From the NCBI GenBank assembly GCA_021791195.1, contig JAJYXB010000016.1, positions 50,723 to 114,722 on the forward strand: 64,000 nt of DNA, given 5' to 3'. The translations under genes and the position numbers were made by a program. Of the stretch, positions 25,604-35,356 are shown piece after piece. Every line of letters begins with the position of its first letter. Within the stretch, counting starts at the first letter, position 1. The DNA is from Actinomycetes bacterium (GTDB taxonomy: Bacteria; Actinomycetota; Thermoleophilia; BMS3ABIN01). The notes beneath the pieces are model-generated. The model did no database searches. It saw only the letters and a list, made by a program, of their open reading frames with translations, and was not told where the DNA came from.

Positions 25604-25683
25604 CCCCTCATCCCTCATCCAAATGGCCTTATCCGGAAGCCCCCGTGAAGCCTGGGACATCCGGCCGGATGGCCCGCTGGTTC

Positions 25684-25712
25684 ATTGTAGCCCAGAGGGA
25701 TGAAGACGTAAA
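25684..25712 (-). promoter_or_regulatory. Promoter of the TolB-like gene
   Basis: On the minus strand TTTACG (25712-25707) and TACAAT (25689-25684) are 17 bases apart, with transcription expected to start near 25677, about 75 bases before the start codon. Confidence 0.45.
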
Positions 25713-25765
25713 CAGCCAGTTTGACAATCGCCACGCAATAATGGCATCACGCGTCCACAAATAAA

Positions 25766-27778
25766 TCAACGATATTGCGCCGCCAGTCGCGCCGCCGCCC
25801 GCGCGACCGCCGCCCGCGCCGCCACCGGCGACTCCACGACCGCTTCGCCGCCGAAGCGGAGGATTTCGCGCACGAGCCATTTCTGGGAAAAATAAGGAAT
25901 CTCGTCGATCAGACCGCCGTCAGGGCGGACCGCCGCCGCGGGCCTTTTCTCCGCCTCAACCCGGGCTACCGCCGGTGAGAAGTGCACCCGCGCATGGCAG
26001 GGGGCCGCGCTGCCGGAAGGCAGCGCCGGGTTGGCGCGGTAGAACTCCAGATCGATGTCGCGCGGGGTGAACACCTCATCCAGCAGCGCCGCCTCTTTCA
26101 CCATCTGCAACCGGAAGGCCCGCTCGCCTCCGGCGCTGCGGCACCAGGCGATCAGATACCAGTCGCCGGCGGTCCTGGTCAGCAGGTAGGGCTCGATCTG
26201 GCGGCGCCGCGCCTGCTGGCCCTGCTCCGACAGGTATTCGATTTCGAGCAGCCTGTGCTCGTTTAGCCCGCGGGAGATCGCCTCCGCCATGACCGCGTCA
26301 CGGCCCTGAGCTTCCACCACCAGGATGGAGCGCTGCTCGTCCAGGCCGCCGGCGCGCAGGATTTTTTCGCGCGCCGCCCGCAGCGAACGGTGTTCGCCCG
26401 AAATCAGATAGCCGCCCACCAGATCGATCGCCAGCAGGAGCGCGCGCGCCTCCAGCCGCGACAGGCGGGCCGGCCGCTTCAGCAGGTCCCCATAGACGCA
26501 GCGTTCGACACGCAGGCGGTCGCCTTCGATATATCCCTCCACGAGATAGCCGCCGGCGTCCACGCTTACCAGCAGCAGCAGATCCAGATCCCGGCCCAGG
26601 GAGTCCAGGCCGTCGTAGCCAAGATCGGCGCACACCGCCGCGGCCGGCAGGAAAGCAGTCTCCTGGTCTGCCAGCCGGTCGAGCAGATAGGCCACCAGCG
26701 TTGACAGCCGTGCGAAACGCTCCGGTTTCACCTGCCGGGGCGCCGCCGGCGAAACCGCCGCCGCGGCCGGCGCCGGCGCGTCCGTGCCGGCTTCAGGGTA
26801 ATCACCCGTGTGCAGCGACTGCAGCCGCTCGAGGCGTTCGCGCATGCATCGCCTCAATCCGGCCGGCATCTCAATTTCGGCGTCGGCGCCCATGCCCAGC
26901 ACCAGATCGCACAGGCGCCCTCCGTCGGAGTACGCGGTCCTGAAGATCGAGCCGCCGCCGGCCTGCGGTTCGAAATCGCCGGCACGGCCCAGGTTTCTTT
27001 CCACCAGCCAGCTGATCCGCGGCGAGAGCTGGATCGCCGCCGTTCCCTGCTGCCGGCCGAACTGCCATGGCTCCAGGATCTCGTACCGCCGGCGGTCAAA
27101 ATCATCCGGGACGGTGAAATCATGCTCGGCCCGGGTGGCGTTGCGGATCTTTCCCTGGATGCGTCCCAGCTTGAAGACCCGGATGCCGCCGCGTTCGTGC
27201 GCGTGTCCCACGACGTACCAGTCGCCCCGCGTCAGCATCAGGCAGTAGGGGTCGACGCGCCGCTCTTCAGCCGTGTCGCGCGCGAGCGACTGATACTCGA
27301 AACGGATGGTCTTGTTCTGCGAGATAGCCTTCTCGATCTTGGCGAGGCGGTCGGCCGCGGCAGCGTCGAAGCCGGTGGAGAGAAGGTTGATGTTGATGTA
27401 ATCGGCCGCGGGATCCCCGAGAGGATTGCCGCTGCCCAGCGCCAGGTTCTGCAGCGCCAGCCGCAGGACGTCGCTATAGGCGAACTGGCCTTCCAGCAGC
27501 CACAGGCAGGAGCTCAGCGCCGAAAGCTCTTCGCGCGTGAACTCGACTGGAGGCAGGAAATAATTCTCGGGCGGCAGCCAGTAAAGCGTGCTTTCGGGAA
27601 AGCCGCCTGCGTGCGCCTGCGCTTCGCCGGCGTCGCTCAGGATATCGATGCCGAGTCGCGCCAGTTCGTCGCGGTCGGCGTAAAAGCGCCGGTCGAACGC
27701 CTGGTCGCTCATGCCGGCGTACTCCTCCACGTTGCGGCGGATGTCCCAGGTGCCGGCTTTCCTGCCGCCAACCGACAT
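25766..27778 (-). CDS. pafBC: PafB-PafC-type fused WYL-domain regulator
   Basis: 670 residues from ATG 27778, with two tandem units of helix-turn-helix plus WYL domain. Unit one has IRFEYQSLARDTAEERRVDPYCLML and GDWYVVGHAHERGGIRVFKLGRI. Unit two has LEIEYLSEQGQQ, PYLLTRTAGDWYLIAW and RAFRLQMVKEA. Fused PafBC proteins are the actinobacterial activators of the LexA-independent DNA-damage response, with WYL domains sensing nucleic acid. The true N-terminus is upstream: the codons ahead of 27778 encode KLIRQLSLVAYL, the first helix of the winged helix. In that open stretch (back to a TGA near 27860) there is no ATG, GTG or TTG. ATC at about 27834, behind GGAAGG, is the best-placed candidate. Diverges from the addB direction, which suits a DNA-repair regulator. 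Confidence 0.85.
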   Translation of the reverse strand: MSVGGRKAGTWDIRRNVEEYAGMSDQAFDRRFYADRDELARLGIDILSDAGEAQAHAGGFPESTLYWLPPENYFLPPVEFTREELSALSSCLWLLEGQFAYSDVLRLALQNLALGSGNPLGDPAADYININLLSTGFDAAAADRLAKIEKAISQNKTIRFEYQSLARDTAEERRVDPYCLMLTRGDWYVVGHAHERGGIRVFKLGRIQGKIRNATRAEHDFTVPDDFDRRRYEILEPWQFGRQQGTAAIQLSPRISWLVERNLGRAGDFEPQAGGGSIFRTAYSDGGRLCDLVLGMGADAEIEMPAGLRRCMRERLERLQSLHTGDYPEAGTDAPAPAAAAVSPAAPRQVKPERFARLSTLVAYLLDRLADQETAFLPAAAVCADLGYDGLDSLGRDLDLLLLVSVDAGGYLVEGYIEGDRLRVERCVYGDLLKRPARLSRLEARALLLAIDLVGGYLISGEHRSLRAAREKILRAGGLDEQRSILVVEAQGRDAVMAEAISRGLNEHRLLEIEYLSEQGQQARRRQIEPYLLTRTAGDWYLIAWCRSAGGERAFRLQMVKEAALLDEVFTPRDIDLEFYRANPALPSGSAAPCHARVHFSPAVARVEAEKRPAAAVRPDGGLIDEIPYFSQKWLVREILRFGGEAVVESPVAARAAVARAAARLAAQYR

Positions 27779-27945
27779 CAGGTAAGCTACCAGCGAGAGC
27801 TGCCTGATAAGTTTGCTTTTATCCGAAGAGATGGCGCCGCCTTCCCACTGCCAGCAGTCCCGTCACCGGGGCGAATTTTTCCGTCCGGACGAACCGATAC
27901 AATTCCATCAGGATTCTAACCGCTCACGGATGATTGGGGAAGATG

Positions 27946-28290
27946 ATGGATGCAGCTGTGATGTCCGATCTCTGGTTTGTGTTTTCAATGGGCTGCCTTG
28001 TGGCGGCGCTGCTGGGCAGTGTCCGCTGGCTGTTGCTGACGCGGGCTCCGCGGGAAGCCAGACCCGGCCGCGCCGGGCGCGCCGGCGCACGCGGCGAGGA
28101 AGAGTTCAGTCTGGCGGCCGGGCGCGGCTGTCCTGACGGCGCCGGCTTCGCATGCGATGTTGACAGGCGTATAATTTGGTACCGCGGTCCGGATGGCACA
28201 CAGCCGCCCCCTGGTTCTCTGCCGGCGTTGCATTTTGTTTCCCGGTCACGGGTGAAAATCATTTCGCAGGAGAATATTTTTGTCCCTTAG
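27946..28290 (+). CDS. Possible small membrane protein ahead of addB
   Basis: 114 codons from ATG 27946 (27943 is an alternative ATG), with GGGGAAG upstream. One clear hydrophobic segment (LWFVFSMGCLVAALLG, then VRWLLL) precedes a basic, glycine/alanine/arginine-rich tail. The first 50 codons have the GC-rich third positions of real genes and the last 40 do not, so the end may be spurious. The stop overlaps the addB start by 11 bases, which could couple translation. No recognisable family. Confidence 0.35.
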   Translation: MDAAVMSDLWFVFSMGCLVAALLGSVRWLLLTRAPREARPGRAGRAGARGEEEFSLAAGRGCPDGAGFACDVDRRIIWYRGPDGTQPPPGSLPALHFVSRSRVKIISQENIFVP

Positions 28291-31200
28291 GCTTGTTTGC
28301 GGTCCAACCGGCGCCGGCAAGACGGCGCACGCTGTCGCGGCTTTTCTCGATGCTGCCGCGCGAGGGGCTAACCCGCTGTTCATCGCTCCCGGCGGTCCGG
28401 ATGCGCGCCACTTTCACCGCGAGATTTTGCGCGCGGCGGGCAGCGGCGGCGGCCCGGGCGTCCTCACCGGCGGCAGGGTGGGGACGTTTGACAGCCTGTG
28501 CGCCGGGGTTCTGGATGCCAGCGGCGCGCGGGCCAGGGTCATCAGCCCCGGCGAGCGCTTTCTGATACTGCGCGCGGTAGTCGATTCGACGCAGCTGCAC
28601 AGCCTCGCCGGATCGTCCGTCTTCGACGGGTTCGTGCGGTCATTCTCAGAGCTCACCGCCGAGCTGGCGTCGCTGGGAATCGGCGTCGAACAGCTGGGCA
28701 AGGCTCTCCGCTCGTGGGCGGGCGGCGACGAATGGCGGAAAGGCCTCAATAAGGACCTTTACCGGCTGCTGGATCGATACGAGGCGGCATTGGCTGACGC
28801 CGGGATCATCGACGTGGAAGGATCGCAGCGGAAAGCCCTGACGGCGTTGGCCGCGGATGCGGGCCTGCTGGCGCACCGGGCGGTGATCGTTGATGGATTT
28901 TGGGATTTTACTTCCCTGCAGCACGACCTGATCCAGCAGCTGGCGCTGGCTGCGGATGAAGTCCTGGTCACATTGCCCTACGCCAGCGGCCATCCGGCCT
29001 ATGCCGCGCCGTCACTGCATTTTGCCCGGCTTGCCAGCCTGGCGGGCAGCGAATCGCTGATGCTGGAAGCGCCGTCCGCAAGCGGCCGCAGCCCGGCGCT
29101 TGAACATCTGGACGGCAACCTTTTCCGGGAGAGGCTGACTGACTTTCCGGCAGGGGGTTCGCTGCGGGTCCTGACCGGCGCCGGCATCCGGGGGCAGGCG
29201 GAGGTCATTGCCGCCGAGGTTCTCAAACTCTGGCGCAGTGGACAGAATCTCGATGAGATCGCCGTCGTCTGCCGTGACCTGGGGCCGGATCTTCATATCC
29301 TCTCCGCGGTCATGAAGGCTTACGATGTGCCGCACCAGTTTGACGCGCCACTGCCACTGCCGCTGACCGCCGTGGGCAGAACCGCGCTGTCCCTGCTGGA
29401 TTTTGCCACGGGCAGCCGCTCGCGGGCGAGCCTGCTGGCTTATCTGCGCAGCCCGCTGTCCGGTATGCCCCTGCCGGCAGTCGATGAATTCGACAGCCGC
29501 TGCCGGCGTTACGGGATTGAAGAGCCTGCTGTTTTGTTGATGGAATGGAAGCTTCGTGGCGGCCGGCCCCTCGATGAGGTCAACCGCCTGACGGATGCGG
29601 CCGCGCGCGGGGTGGGAGAACTGGCGGACGAGCTTTGCCGGCTGCTCCAGGACCTGCTCCGGGAGCAGGCGGCCGCCGGGACCGCTCTGGCTGAGCTGCA
29701 CACCGGCCTGGCCGCCCTCGAGGTTCTCCAGCTGCTGTGCCGGCAGGCCGGGCAGGTCGGCAAGCTGATCGCCAGTGAGGCTAGCCGCGGCGCCCGCGGG
29801 TCTGATGCCGCCGCCAGGCTGCTGGAGCGCGCGATCAAACAGGCCGTAATCCGGATCCCCGCCGCCAGCCGGCAATGCGTACGCCTGCTCGATCCACACC
29901 GGATCCTCAACCAGCGTTTTGATATTGTTTTTGTCTGTGGCATGGTGGAAAAACAGTTTCCCAATCTCGGCCGGGAGGATTCTTTCTTTTCCGACAGCGA
30001 CCGCCGTGTACTGGCAGAAGGGCACGGGCTCTGCCTCGACAGGCGCGAGCACCGTCTGGATCAGGAGCGGTTTCTTTATTTCCGCACACTCAGCCGCGCC
30101 CGGGAGCGGGTGTATCTCTGTTACCCATCCTGCGACAAAGAAGGAAGGCCATCAATAAAATCACTTTTTGTTGATGACACCCTGCGGCTGTTCGATCCAG
30201 AATCAGTCATCACCGCCGAAAGGACGCTCAGCGACCAGACTTATCCGCCCGGCGAGGCGCCCACCATCAGCGAAGCGCTCCGCTCGCTCGCGGTCTGGTC
30301 CCGTCGCCGGGATGACGCGTCAGTAAAGGCACTGATCGCGAGCGACCCGGCAGGGCTCGGTGAGCGCCTGGCGGCGAGCCTGGCTGCCAGCCGGCCGGAT
30401 GAGGCGTCTGTCAGCGACCCGCAGATCATTTCGGCGCTGAAGGAACGGGCCGGTTTTCAGGTCACCGAGCTGCAGACGTACCTGCGCTGTCCGTTCCGCT
30501 ATTTCGTGGAAGCGCTGCTTCAGCCGGTGGAAATCACGCCAGCGGCGCGTGGCCTGAAGCGTGGCCGGGTGATCCACGACATCCTCTGCAGATTCGGCGC
30601 CCAGCTGAAGCGTTCGGGCCTGTTTCTCAACGCGGAAGCCGGCCAGGAGCAGATCGCCGCCGCCAGGCGCCAGATGTCGGATTTCATCGAGGACGAATTC
30701 CTGGACGCGGATCAGGGTCTCGAGACCCTGATCCTCAGGAGCGAGCTTGAATTTCATCTCAACCGTTACATAGACAGGGAAGTGGAAAGCAACCGTGACC
30801 TGGAATACTTTGATTTCGAGGTTGGTTTCGGCGGCGCACGCGGCAAGTGCGGCGGCAGGAACAACACGGAGAACGTGTTGCCCGTGGGAGATTTTTACCT
30901 CAAGGGGCGGCTCGACCGCGTTGACCGGGAGGCGGGCAGCAGCCACGCTCTGGTGATCGACTACAAGTCGTCGCGGTCGGCGATCTCGCAGGCGGATTTC
31001 GGGAAGCGGAAAGAGATTCAGATCCCCCTCTACATCCTCGCGCTCCGGGAAGCCTTCGGCCTCGAGCCGGTCGGTGGGGAATACTATGCCCTGCGCGGCG
31101 ACGAACGCGGTGGCCTGTATCTGGCGGGATACGAGCAGATGATCGGCGCGGCTTCCTCCCAGATCAAACAGAAAGACTTTGTCTCCGCGGATGAGTTTGA

Positions 31201-31378
31201 ACAGCATCTGGAGGCAGCGAAGACGCTGGCAAGTGAGGCGGTCGCCGGGATCCGCGCGGGTGATTTTCGCGCTCAGCCGCTTGACAAAAAGAAAGATTGT
31301 CACTGGTGCGGCCTGGCCGGTGTCTGCCGGGTTGCTGCCGGCGCCAGGCTGGAAGGCAGTGAGGCCAGCGATGCCTGA
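28280..31378 (+). CDS. addB: AddB-like helicase-nuclease subunit
   Basis: 1,032 residues. Walker A GPTGAGKT at about 8-15, inactive helicase-like core, and a C-terminal RecB-type PD-(D/E)XK nuclease: VIDYKSSRSA after the GRLDRVDR segment. Four cysteines fit the AddB iron-sulfur staple: C737 (YLRCPFRYF), C1007, C1010 and C1016 (CHWCGLAGVC). With AddA it resects double-strand breaks and loads RecA, replacing RecBCD. The start is TTG at 28280 with AGGAG upstream, and the stop overlaps the addA start by 8 bases. Confidence 0.9.
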   Translation: MSLRLVCGPTGAGKTAHAVAAFLDAAARGANPLFIAPGGPDARHFHREILRAAGSGGGPGVLTGGRVGTFDSLCAGVLDASGARARVISPGERFLILRAVVDSTQLHSLAGSSVFDGFVRSFSELTAELASLGIGVEQLGKALRSWAGGDEWRKGLNKDLYRLLDRYEAALADAGIIDVEGSQRKALTALAADAGLLAHRAVIVDGFWDFTSLQHDLIQQLALAADEVLVTLPYASGHPAYAAPSLHFARLASLAGSESLMLEAPSASGRSPALEHLDGNLFRERLTDFPAGGSLRVLTGAGIRGQAEVIAAEVLKLWRSGQNLDEIAVVCRDLGPDLHILSAVMKAYDVPHQFDAPLPLPLTAVGRTALSLLDFATGSRSRASLLAYLRSPLSGMPLPAVDEFDSRCRRYGIEEPAVLLMEWKLRGGRPLDEVNRLTDAAARGVGELADELCRLLQDLLREQAAAGTALAELHTGLAALEVLQLLCRQAGQVGKLIASEASRGARGSDAAARLLERAIKQAVIRIPAASRQCVRLLDPHRILNQRFDIVFVCGMVEKQFPNLGREDSFFSDSDRRVLAEGHGLCLDRREHRLDQERFLYFRTLSRARERVYLCYPSCDKEGRPSIKSLFVDDTLRLFDPESVITAERTLSDQTYPPGEAPTISEALRSLAVWSRRRDDASVKALIASDPAGLGERLAASLAASRPDEASVSDPQIISALKERAGFQVTELQTYLRCPFRYFVEALLQPVEITPAARGLKRGRVIHDILCRFGAQLKRSGLFLNAEAGQEQIAAARRQMSDFIEDEFLDADQGLETLILRSELEFHLNRYIDREVESNRDLEYFDFEVGFGGARGKCGGRNNTENVLPVGDFYLKGRLDRVDREAGSSHALVIDYKSSRSAISQADFGKRKEIQIPLYILALREAFGLEPVGGEYYALRGDERGGLYLAGYEQMIGAASSQIKQKDFVSADEFEQHLEAAKTLASEAVAGIRAGDFRAQPLDKKKDCHWCGLAGVCRVAAGARLEGSEASDA

Positions 31379-34300
31379 GATCGAGCTGACCACGGAACAG
31401 AAGCGCGCCATCACGACCCTCGCCGGTCCGCTGTTCGTGGCGGCTGGAGCCGGCTCAGGCAAAACGGGTGTCGTCACGCGCCGGTTCGTGCACGCGATCG
31501 CGTCCGGTTATGCCACCGTGGACGAGATCCTGACCATCACCTTCACCAAAAAAGCCGCCGCGGAGATGATGGAGCGCATCCGTGACCTGCTGCGCCAGCG
31601 CGACAGTGTCGATGTCACGGAAGAGGGAAAGAGCCGCATGGCCGCCGCCTATCGCGAGATCGAACAGGCCCGCATCAGCACGATCGACAGTTTCTGCGCT
31701 TCCCTGCTGCGCGCCAATGCGCTCAGCGCCGGCATCGATCCGAATTTTGCCGCGATCGACGATTCCCAAGCCGCCCTGATCCAGGAAGAGGTCTTCGATC
31801 TCTGCCTCCAGGACCTGATCAGGAAAAACGGTCCCGCGGCCGTGGAGTTCATCACGGCCTACGATCCCAATCTGGACGGATCCCTGTTCCGCGCGGTGAC
31901 CAGAGCGCAGACAACGCTGCGCAGCCGGGGGCAGGCGGTGACCCTGCCGAACCCGGAGCTTCCAGACATCGGCGCCGCCGGGCGCGAGCTGAACAAGGCC
32001 GTGCGCGCCGCCCGCGCCGCCGTGGCCCGCATCGCCAGCCCGAACCGGTTGCAGAGCAGCGGCATCGCGCGGCTGGAGCGGCTGGAGCAGGCTCTTTCCC
32101 TCACCGATCCCGTCGAGCGGATCAAAGCGGCGGATACGGGCGAGGTCAAGTTCAAGAGCATGGGCCCGGCGCAGGAGGAGTTCTCCCGGCTGGAGCTTCC
32201 GCGCCTGACGCTGCTCAACGCGCTGCGCTCGCATCTGGCGGTCGATACACTGAATCACTTCCGCCAGCTGCTGGAGCAGTTCGAGCTGCGCTATTCGCAA
32301 AAGAAGCACGAGATGGGCGCGATGGATTTTGCCGATCTGGCGCTTCATACCAGAGATTTGCTAAAAGGCAACGATGCGATCCGCAGGCGCATCTCATCCG
32401 CATTCCGGCTGGTGATGATCGATGAGTTTCAGGACACCAACCCGCTGCAGCTGGAGGTCATCAGGCTGGTAGCGGACGGCAATCTCTTTGTTGTCGGCGA
32501 CGAGAACCAGGCCATCTACGGATTTCGCGACGCAGAGGTGGCGTTATTCCAGCAGGAGAAGGAGAAAGCCCGGGCAGACGATTGCCTGGTCGAGCTCAAG
32601 GATAATTTTCGCAGCCAGCCGCAGATCATCCGGTTCATCGATCATGTCTTCAAGCGCGAGGACATGCTCCTGCCCGGTTATCTGGAACTGAATCCGGCGG
32701 CGGCGGTCGCCGGCGAAAGCGAGGATTGCCGGGTCGAGATCCTGTTTGTCGATGCACGGCGCAAGAGCAGGAAAGAGGGTCTCGAGGCAGTCGGTGCGGC
32801 GGACGCCCGCCGGGCGGAGGCGCAGCTGATCGTCCGGCGCCTCCAGGAGCTCGAGCGCCAGGGATACAGCAGGGGCGACATGGCGGTCCTGCTGCGGACG
32901 GCAAACGACGCTGAAATCTACCGGGACGCGCTGGATCAGGCCGGCATCGAAACACATTTTTCCGTGGGCAAGGGATATTTTGCCAAGCTGGAACTCCATG
33001 ATGTGATGAATATCTTCAAGCTGATCAACAACCCGCTTGACGATCTTGCCATGCTGGGCGTCTTGCGGTCGCCGCTCGTCGGCTTGGGCGACGACGCGCT
33101 TTACCGGCTCTACCAGCCCGATGACGGCGAAAAAGGGTATCAGCCCGTCTGGCCCGTGCTTCAGTCTCCGGCCAGGCTTGAGCACCTTGACGGCGCCGAC
33201 CGGCAAAAGGCGCTGGCGTTTGTTTCCCGGCTGGAGCAATGGCGCCGGAGCGCTGGCAGAAAGTCGCTGCGGGAATTGGCGGAGGATGTGATCAACATGA
33301 ACGATTACGCCGCCAGGATCGCCGCCGGCCCGGGCGGCAAGCAGGATTTTGCCAACCTGATGAAACTGCTTGATCTGGCGGCCGATTTCGAAACGGCCTG
33401 GAGCAATGATCTCGCCGACTTTACTTCGTTTCTCGAGCGCCAGAAAATCCGCGAGGCAAGTGAAGTGGAGGCGCCTACTGAAGCCGAGGGCGTGCAGGCG
33501 GTGCGCGTGATGACGATGCACACCGCCAAGGGGCTGGAGTTTCCCCTGGTGGTGCTTCCCAATCTGCAGGCTCCCGGCCGGAGCGACCCGCCGGTGCTGT
33601 TGCTGGATCGTAGTAGCAAAAATCGCATCGGCCTCAAGTACAGGACCAACGGCGATGGCGGCGGCAATGCCTTCGACTTTGACGAGTTGTGGCGTGAGGA
33701 GGTCAGCCGGAATAATCAGGAATCGCGGCGGCTGGCCTATGTGGCCATGACCCGGGCCAGGAACCATCTCATCCTCTCCGGCGCGGCTCCGGCTGACCGG
33801 TCGCCGAATGAGGAGAATCTGCGCAGCTCGCCTTTCGACTGGTTGCGCACAATTTTTGAGCTTGAGTGGCCGCGCGATGAAAACCTGGGCAAAGCCGACC
33901 GCATCGAAGCCGTGGCCGGCGCGAGCGTGGGCCTGCATATCTGCACTGATGCCGAAAAAGCGGCGCGCCCGGGTCAACGGGGTCTGAAGCGGCACGCGCC
34001 GGAGCTGCCTCAAGTCGATCCCGCGATCATTCGCCCGCCCGATGCGGCGATCCATGTGCCCCCCGTGATCTCGCCCACCGCGCTGGATACGTACGCTGGC
34101 TGTCCGCGGCGTTACTATCTGGACAATGTCCTCAGGGCCGGCGATGTGTTCCCGGCGCAGGCGCCGGTGGGCGGGGATGGACACGGCGGCCTTTCCAGCA
34201 CCCAGATGGGTGTGCTGGTGCACGCGATACTGGAAAAAGACCTGCTTGCCATCGAATCAGGAATGGCAACAAACGAACTTTTTGACCAGCGTGCGCGCGA

Positions 34301-34871
34301 TGAGCGGATCGAGGCCGGGCTCACGCCGCAGGACCGCGGGCGCCTGCTGCATCTGATCGGGAATTTCAGCCGGTCCCGGACCGCGACGGCGTTGTTTGGC
34401 GCCGCCAGGTCCGGCACGCTGCAACGCGAAGTCTCCTTTTCCACGCTGGTGGGCAACACCATCATCCAGGGGCAGATGGATGCGCTGTACACCTCCGGCG
34501 TCACCGCACCGGACGGCGTCACCGTCGTCGACTACAAGACGGGTTCTAACGCGGGGTCAACAGGACCAGATGCCAAAGGCGGCCACGGGCTCGGACCCCA
34601 CCGCCTGCAGATGGCAGCCTACGCGTTGGCTGCCGGAAGGATGCAGCCCGGGCCGGTGCGCGTCATCGTTATCTTCCTCGGCGAAGATGAGCCGGTGGAG
34701 ATCGTCCAGGATTACGAGCCCGCCCAGATCGCCGGGCTGGAAAGCGAGCTGCTTGCGGTCATCGACAGCATGAGTGGGGGAGAGTTCCAGCCGCTGGACC
34801 GCTTTGACGCACATCATTGCATGTGGTGTTCCGGCGGTCCCAATCACGCCGGCCTCTGCCGGACCGCTTAA
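31371..34871 (+). CDS. addA: AddA helicase-nuclease
   Basis: 1,166 residues from ATG 31371. UvrD/Rep-type SF1 helicase: Walker A AGAGSGKT (24-31), TITFTKKAAAEM, Walker B MIDEFQDTNPLQ, GDENQAIYGFR, and the late MHTAKGLEFPLVVLPN and AYVAMTRARNHL motifs. The C-terminal nuclease has VVDYKTG with D1054 and K1056. A cysteine set (YAGCPRRYYL; CMWCSGGPNHAGLC) resembles the Fe-S cysteines of AddB and may form a second cluster, uncommon in Firmicute AddA but seen in some lineages. Operon partner of addB. Convergent with the YbaK gene, overlapping by 4 bases at the stops. Confidence 0.92.
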   Translation: MPEIELTTEQKRAITTLAGPLFVAAGAGSGKTGVVTRRFVHAIASGYATVDEILTITFTKKAAAEMMERIRDLLRQRDSVDVTEEGKSRMAAAYREIEQARISTIDSFCASLLRANALSAGIDPNFAAIDDSQAALIQEEVFDLCLQDLIRKNGPAAVEFITAYDPNLDGSLFRAVTRAQTTLRSRGQAVTLPNPELPDIGAAGRELNKAVRAARAAVARIASPNRLQSSGIARLERLEQALSLTDPVERIKAADTGEVKFKSMGPAQEEFSRLELPRLTLLNALRSHLAVDTLNHFRQLLEQFELRYSQKKHEMGAMDFADLALHTRDLLKGNDAIRRRISSAFRLVMIDEFQDTNPLQLEVIRLVADGNLFVVGDENQAIYGFRDAEVALFQQEKEKARADDCLVELKDNFRSQPQIIRFIDHVFKREDMLLPGYLELNPAAAVAGESEDCRVEILFVDARRKSRKEGLEAVGAADARRAEAQLIVRRLQELERQGYSRGDMAVLLRTANDAEIYRDALDQAGIETHFSVGKGYFAKLELHDVMNIFKLINNPLDDLAMLGVLRSPLVGLGDDALYRLYQPDDGEKGYQPVWPVLQSPARLEHLDGADRQKALAFVSRLEQWRRSAGRKSLRELAEDVINMNDYAARIAAGPGGKQDFANLMKLLDLAADFETAWSNDLADFTSFLERQKIREASEVEAPTEAEGVQAVRVMTMHTAKGLEFPLVVLPNLQAPGRSDPPVLLLDRSSKNRIGLKYRTNGDGGGNAFDFDELWREEVSRNNQESRRLAYVAMTRARNHLILSGAAPADRSPNEENLRSSPFDWLRTIFELEWPRDENLGKADRIEAVAGASVGLHICTDAEKAARPGQRGLKRHAPELPQVDPAIIRPPDAAIHVPPVISPTALDTYAGCPRRYYLDNVLRAGDVFPAQAPVGGDGHGGLSSTQMGVLVHAILEKDLLAIESGMATNELFDQRARDERIEAGLTPQDRGRLLHLIGNFSRSRTATALFGAARSGTLQREVSFSTLVGNTIIQGQMDALYTSGVTAPDGVTVVDYKTGSNAGSTGPDAKGGHGLGPHRLQMAAYALAAGRMQPGPVRVIVIFLGEDEPVEIVQDYEPAQIAGLESELLAVIDSMSGGEFQPLDRFDAHHCMWCSGGPNHAGLCRTA

Positions 34872-35356
34872 TAAAGCATCTCTGCCCCGGGCTCCCGGGT
34901 CAGATCCGCCACTTGCGGATGCGCCAGCTTCAGAAAATCCTCTGTTGACATCTTGACCGACTCTGTGTGAGTGCCGCCGGTAAAGATGACCTCGTCCGCC
35001 TGCTGGAGTTTTTCATCGATGATTACGGGCGCTCCGATCAGTTCGCCCAGCGGCGGCACCGCGCCCAGTTCGAAATCCGGGAATTCGGACTTCATCTCGT
35101 CTTCGGTGGCAAGCCGCGCGTGACTGTCTCCCAGCAGGTCGTGGAGCTTGTGCATGTCGATGCGCTCCGAAGCGGGGATCACTGCCAGCACGTCGCCGTC
35201 CCTGGCCTTCACTACCAGCGTTTTGGCCACGTGCGCGGCCACGGTGCCCACGGCGCGGGCCTCGTCGCCGGCGGTATAAGCTTCGTGGTGGATGACGGTT
35301 TCATATGGCATGCCCTGATCGTCAAGATAACGCTTCATGTCTCCGGTGATCGTCAT
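34868..35356 (-). CDS. YbaK/ProX-type aminoacyl-tRNA deacylase
   Basis: 162 residues. The single-domain editing fold is recognisable: VIHHEAYTAGDEARA, then VAKTLVVKARDGDVLAVIPAS with the conserved lysine, and GAVPPLGELIGAPVIID with the GxxPP loop. Trans-editing enzymes of this family clear mischarged Cys- or Ala-tRNA(Pro). Which error it corrects is not evident. ATG at 35356 with GGGAGAG directly ahead. Confidence 0.85.
   Translation of the reverse strand: MTITGDMKRYLDDQGMPYETVIHHEAYTAGDEARAVGTVAAHVAKTLVVKARDGDVLAVIPASERIDMHKLHDLLGDSHARLATEDEMKSEFPDFELGAVPPLGELIGAPVIIDEKLQQADEVIFTGGTHTESVKMSTEDFLKLAHPQVADLTREPGAEMLY

Noticed and set aside
28155..28175. TTGACA and TATAAT close together upstream of addB
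   Set aside because: Only four bases separate the two hexamers, so they cannot serve as -35 and -10 of one promoter.
32544..34223. 559-codon minus-strand open frame under addA
   Set aside because: Shadow of the helicase gene. No family resemblance in the translation.
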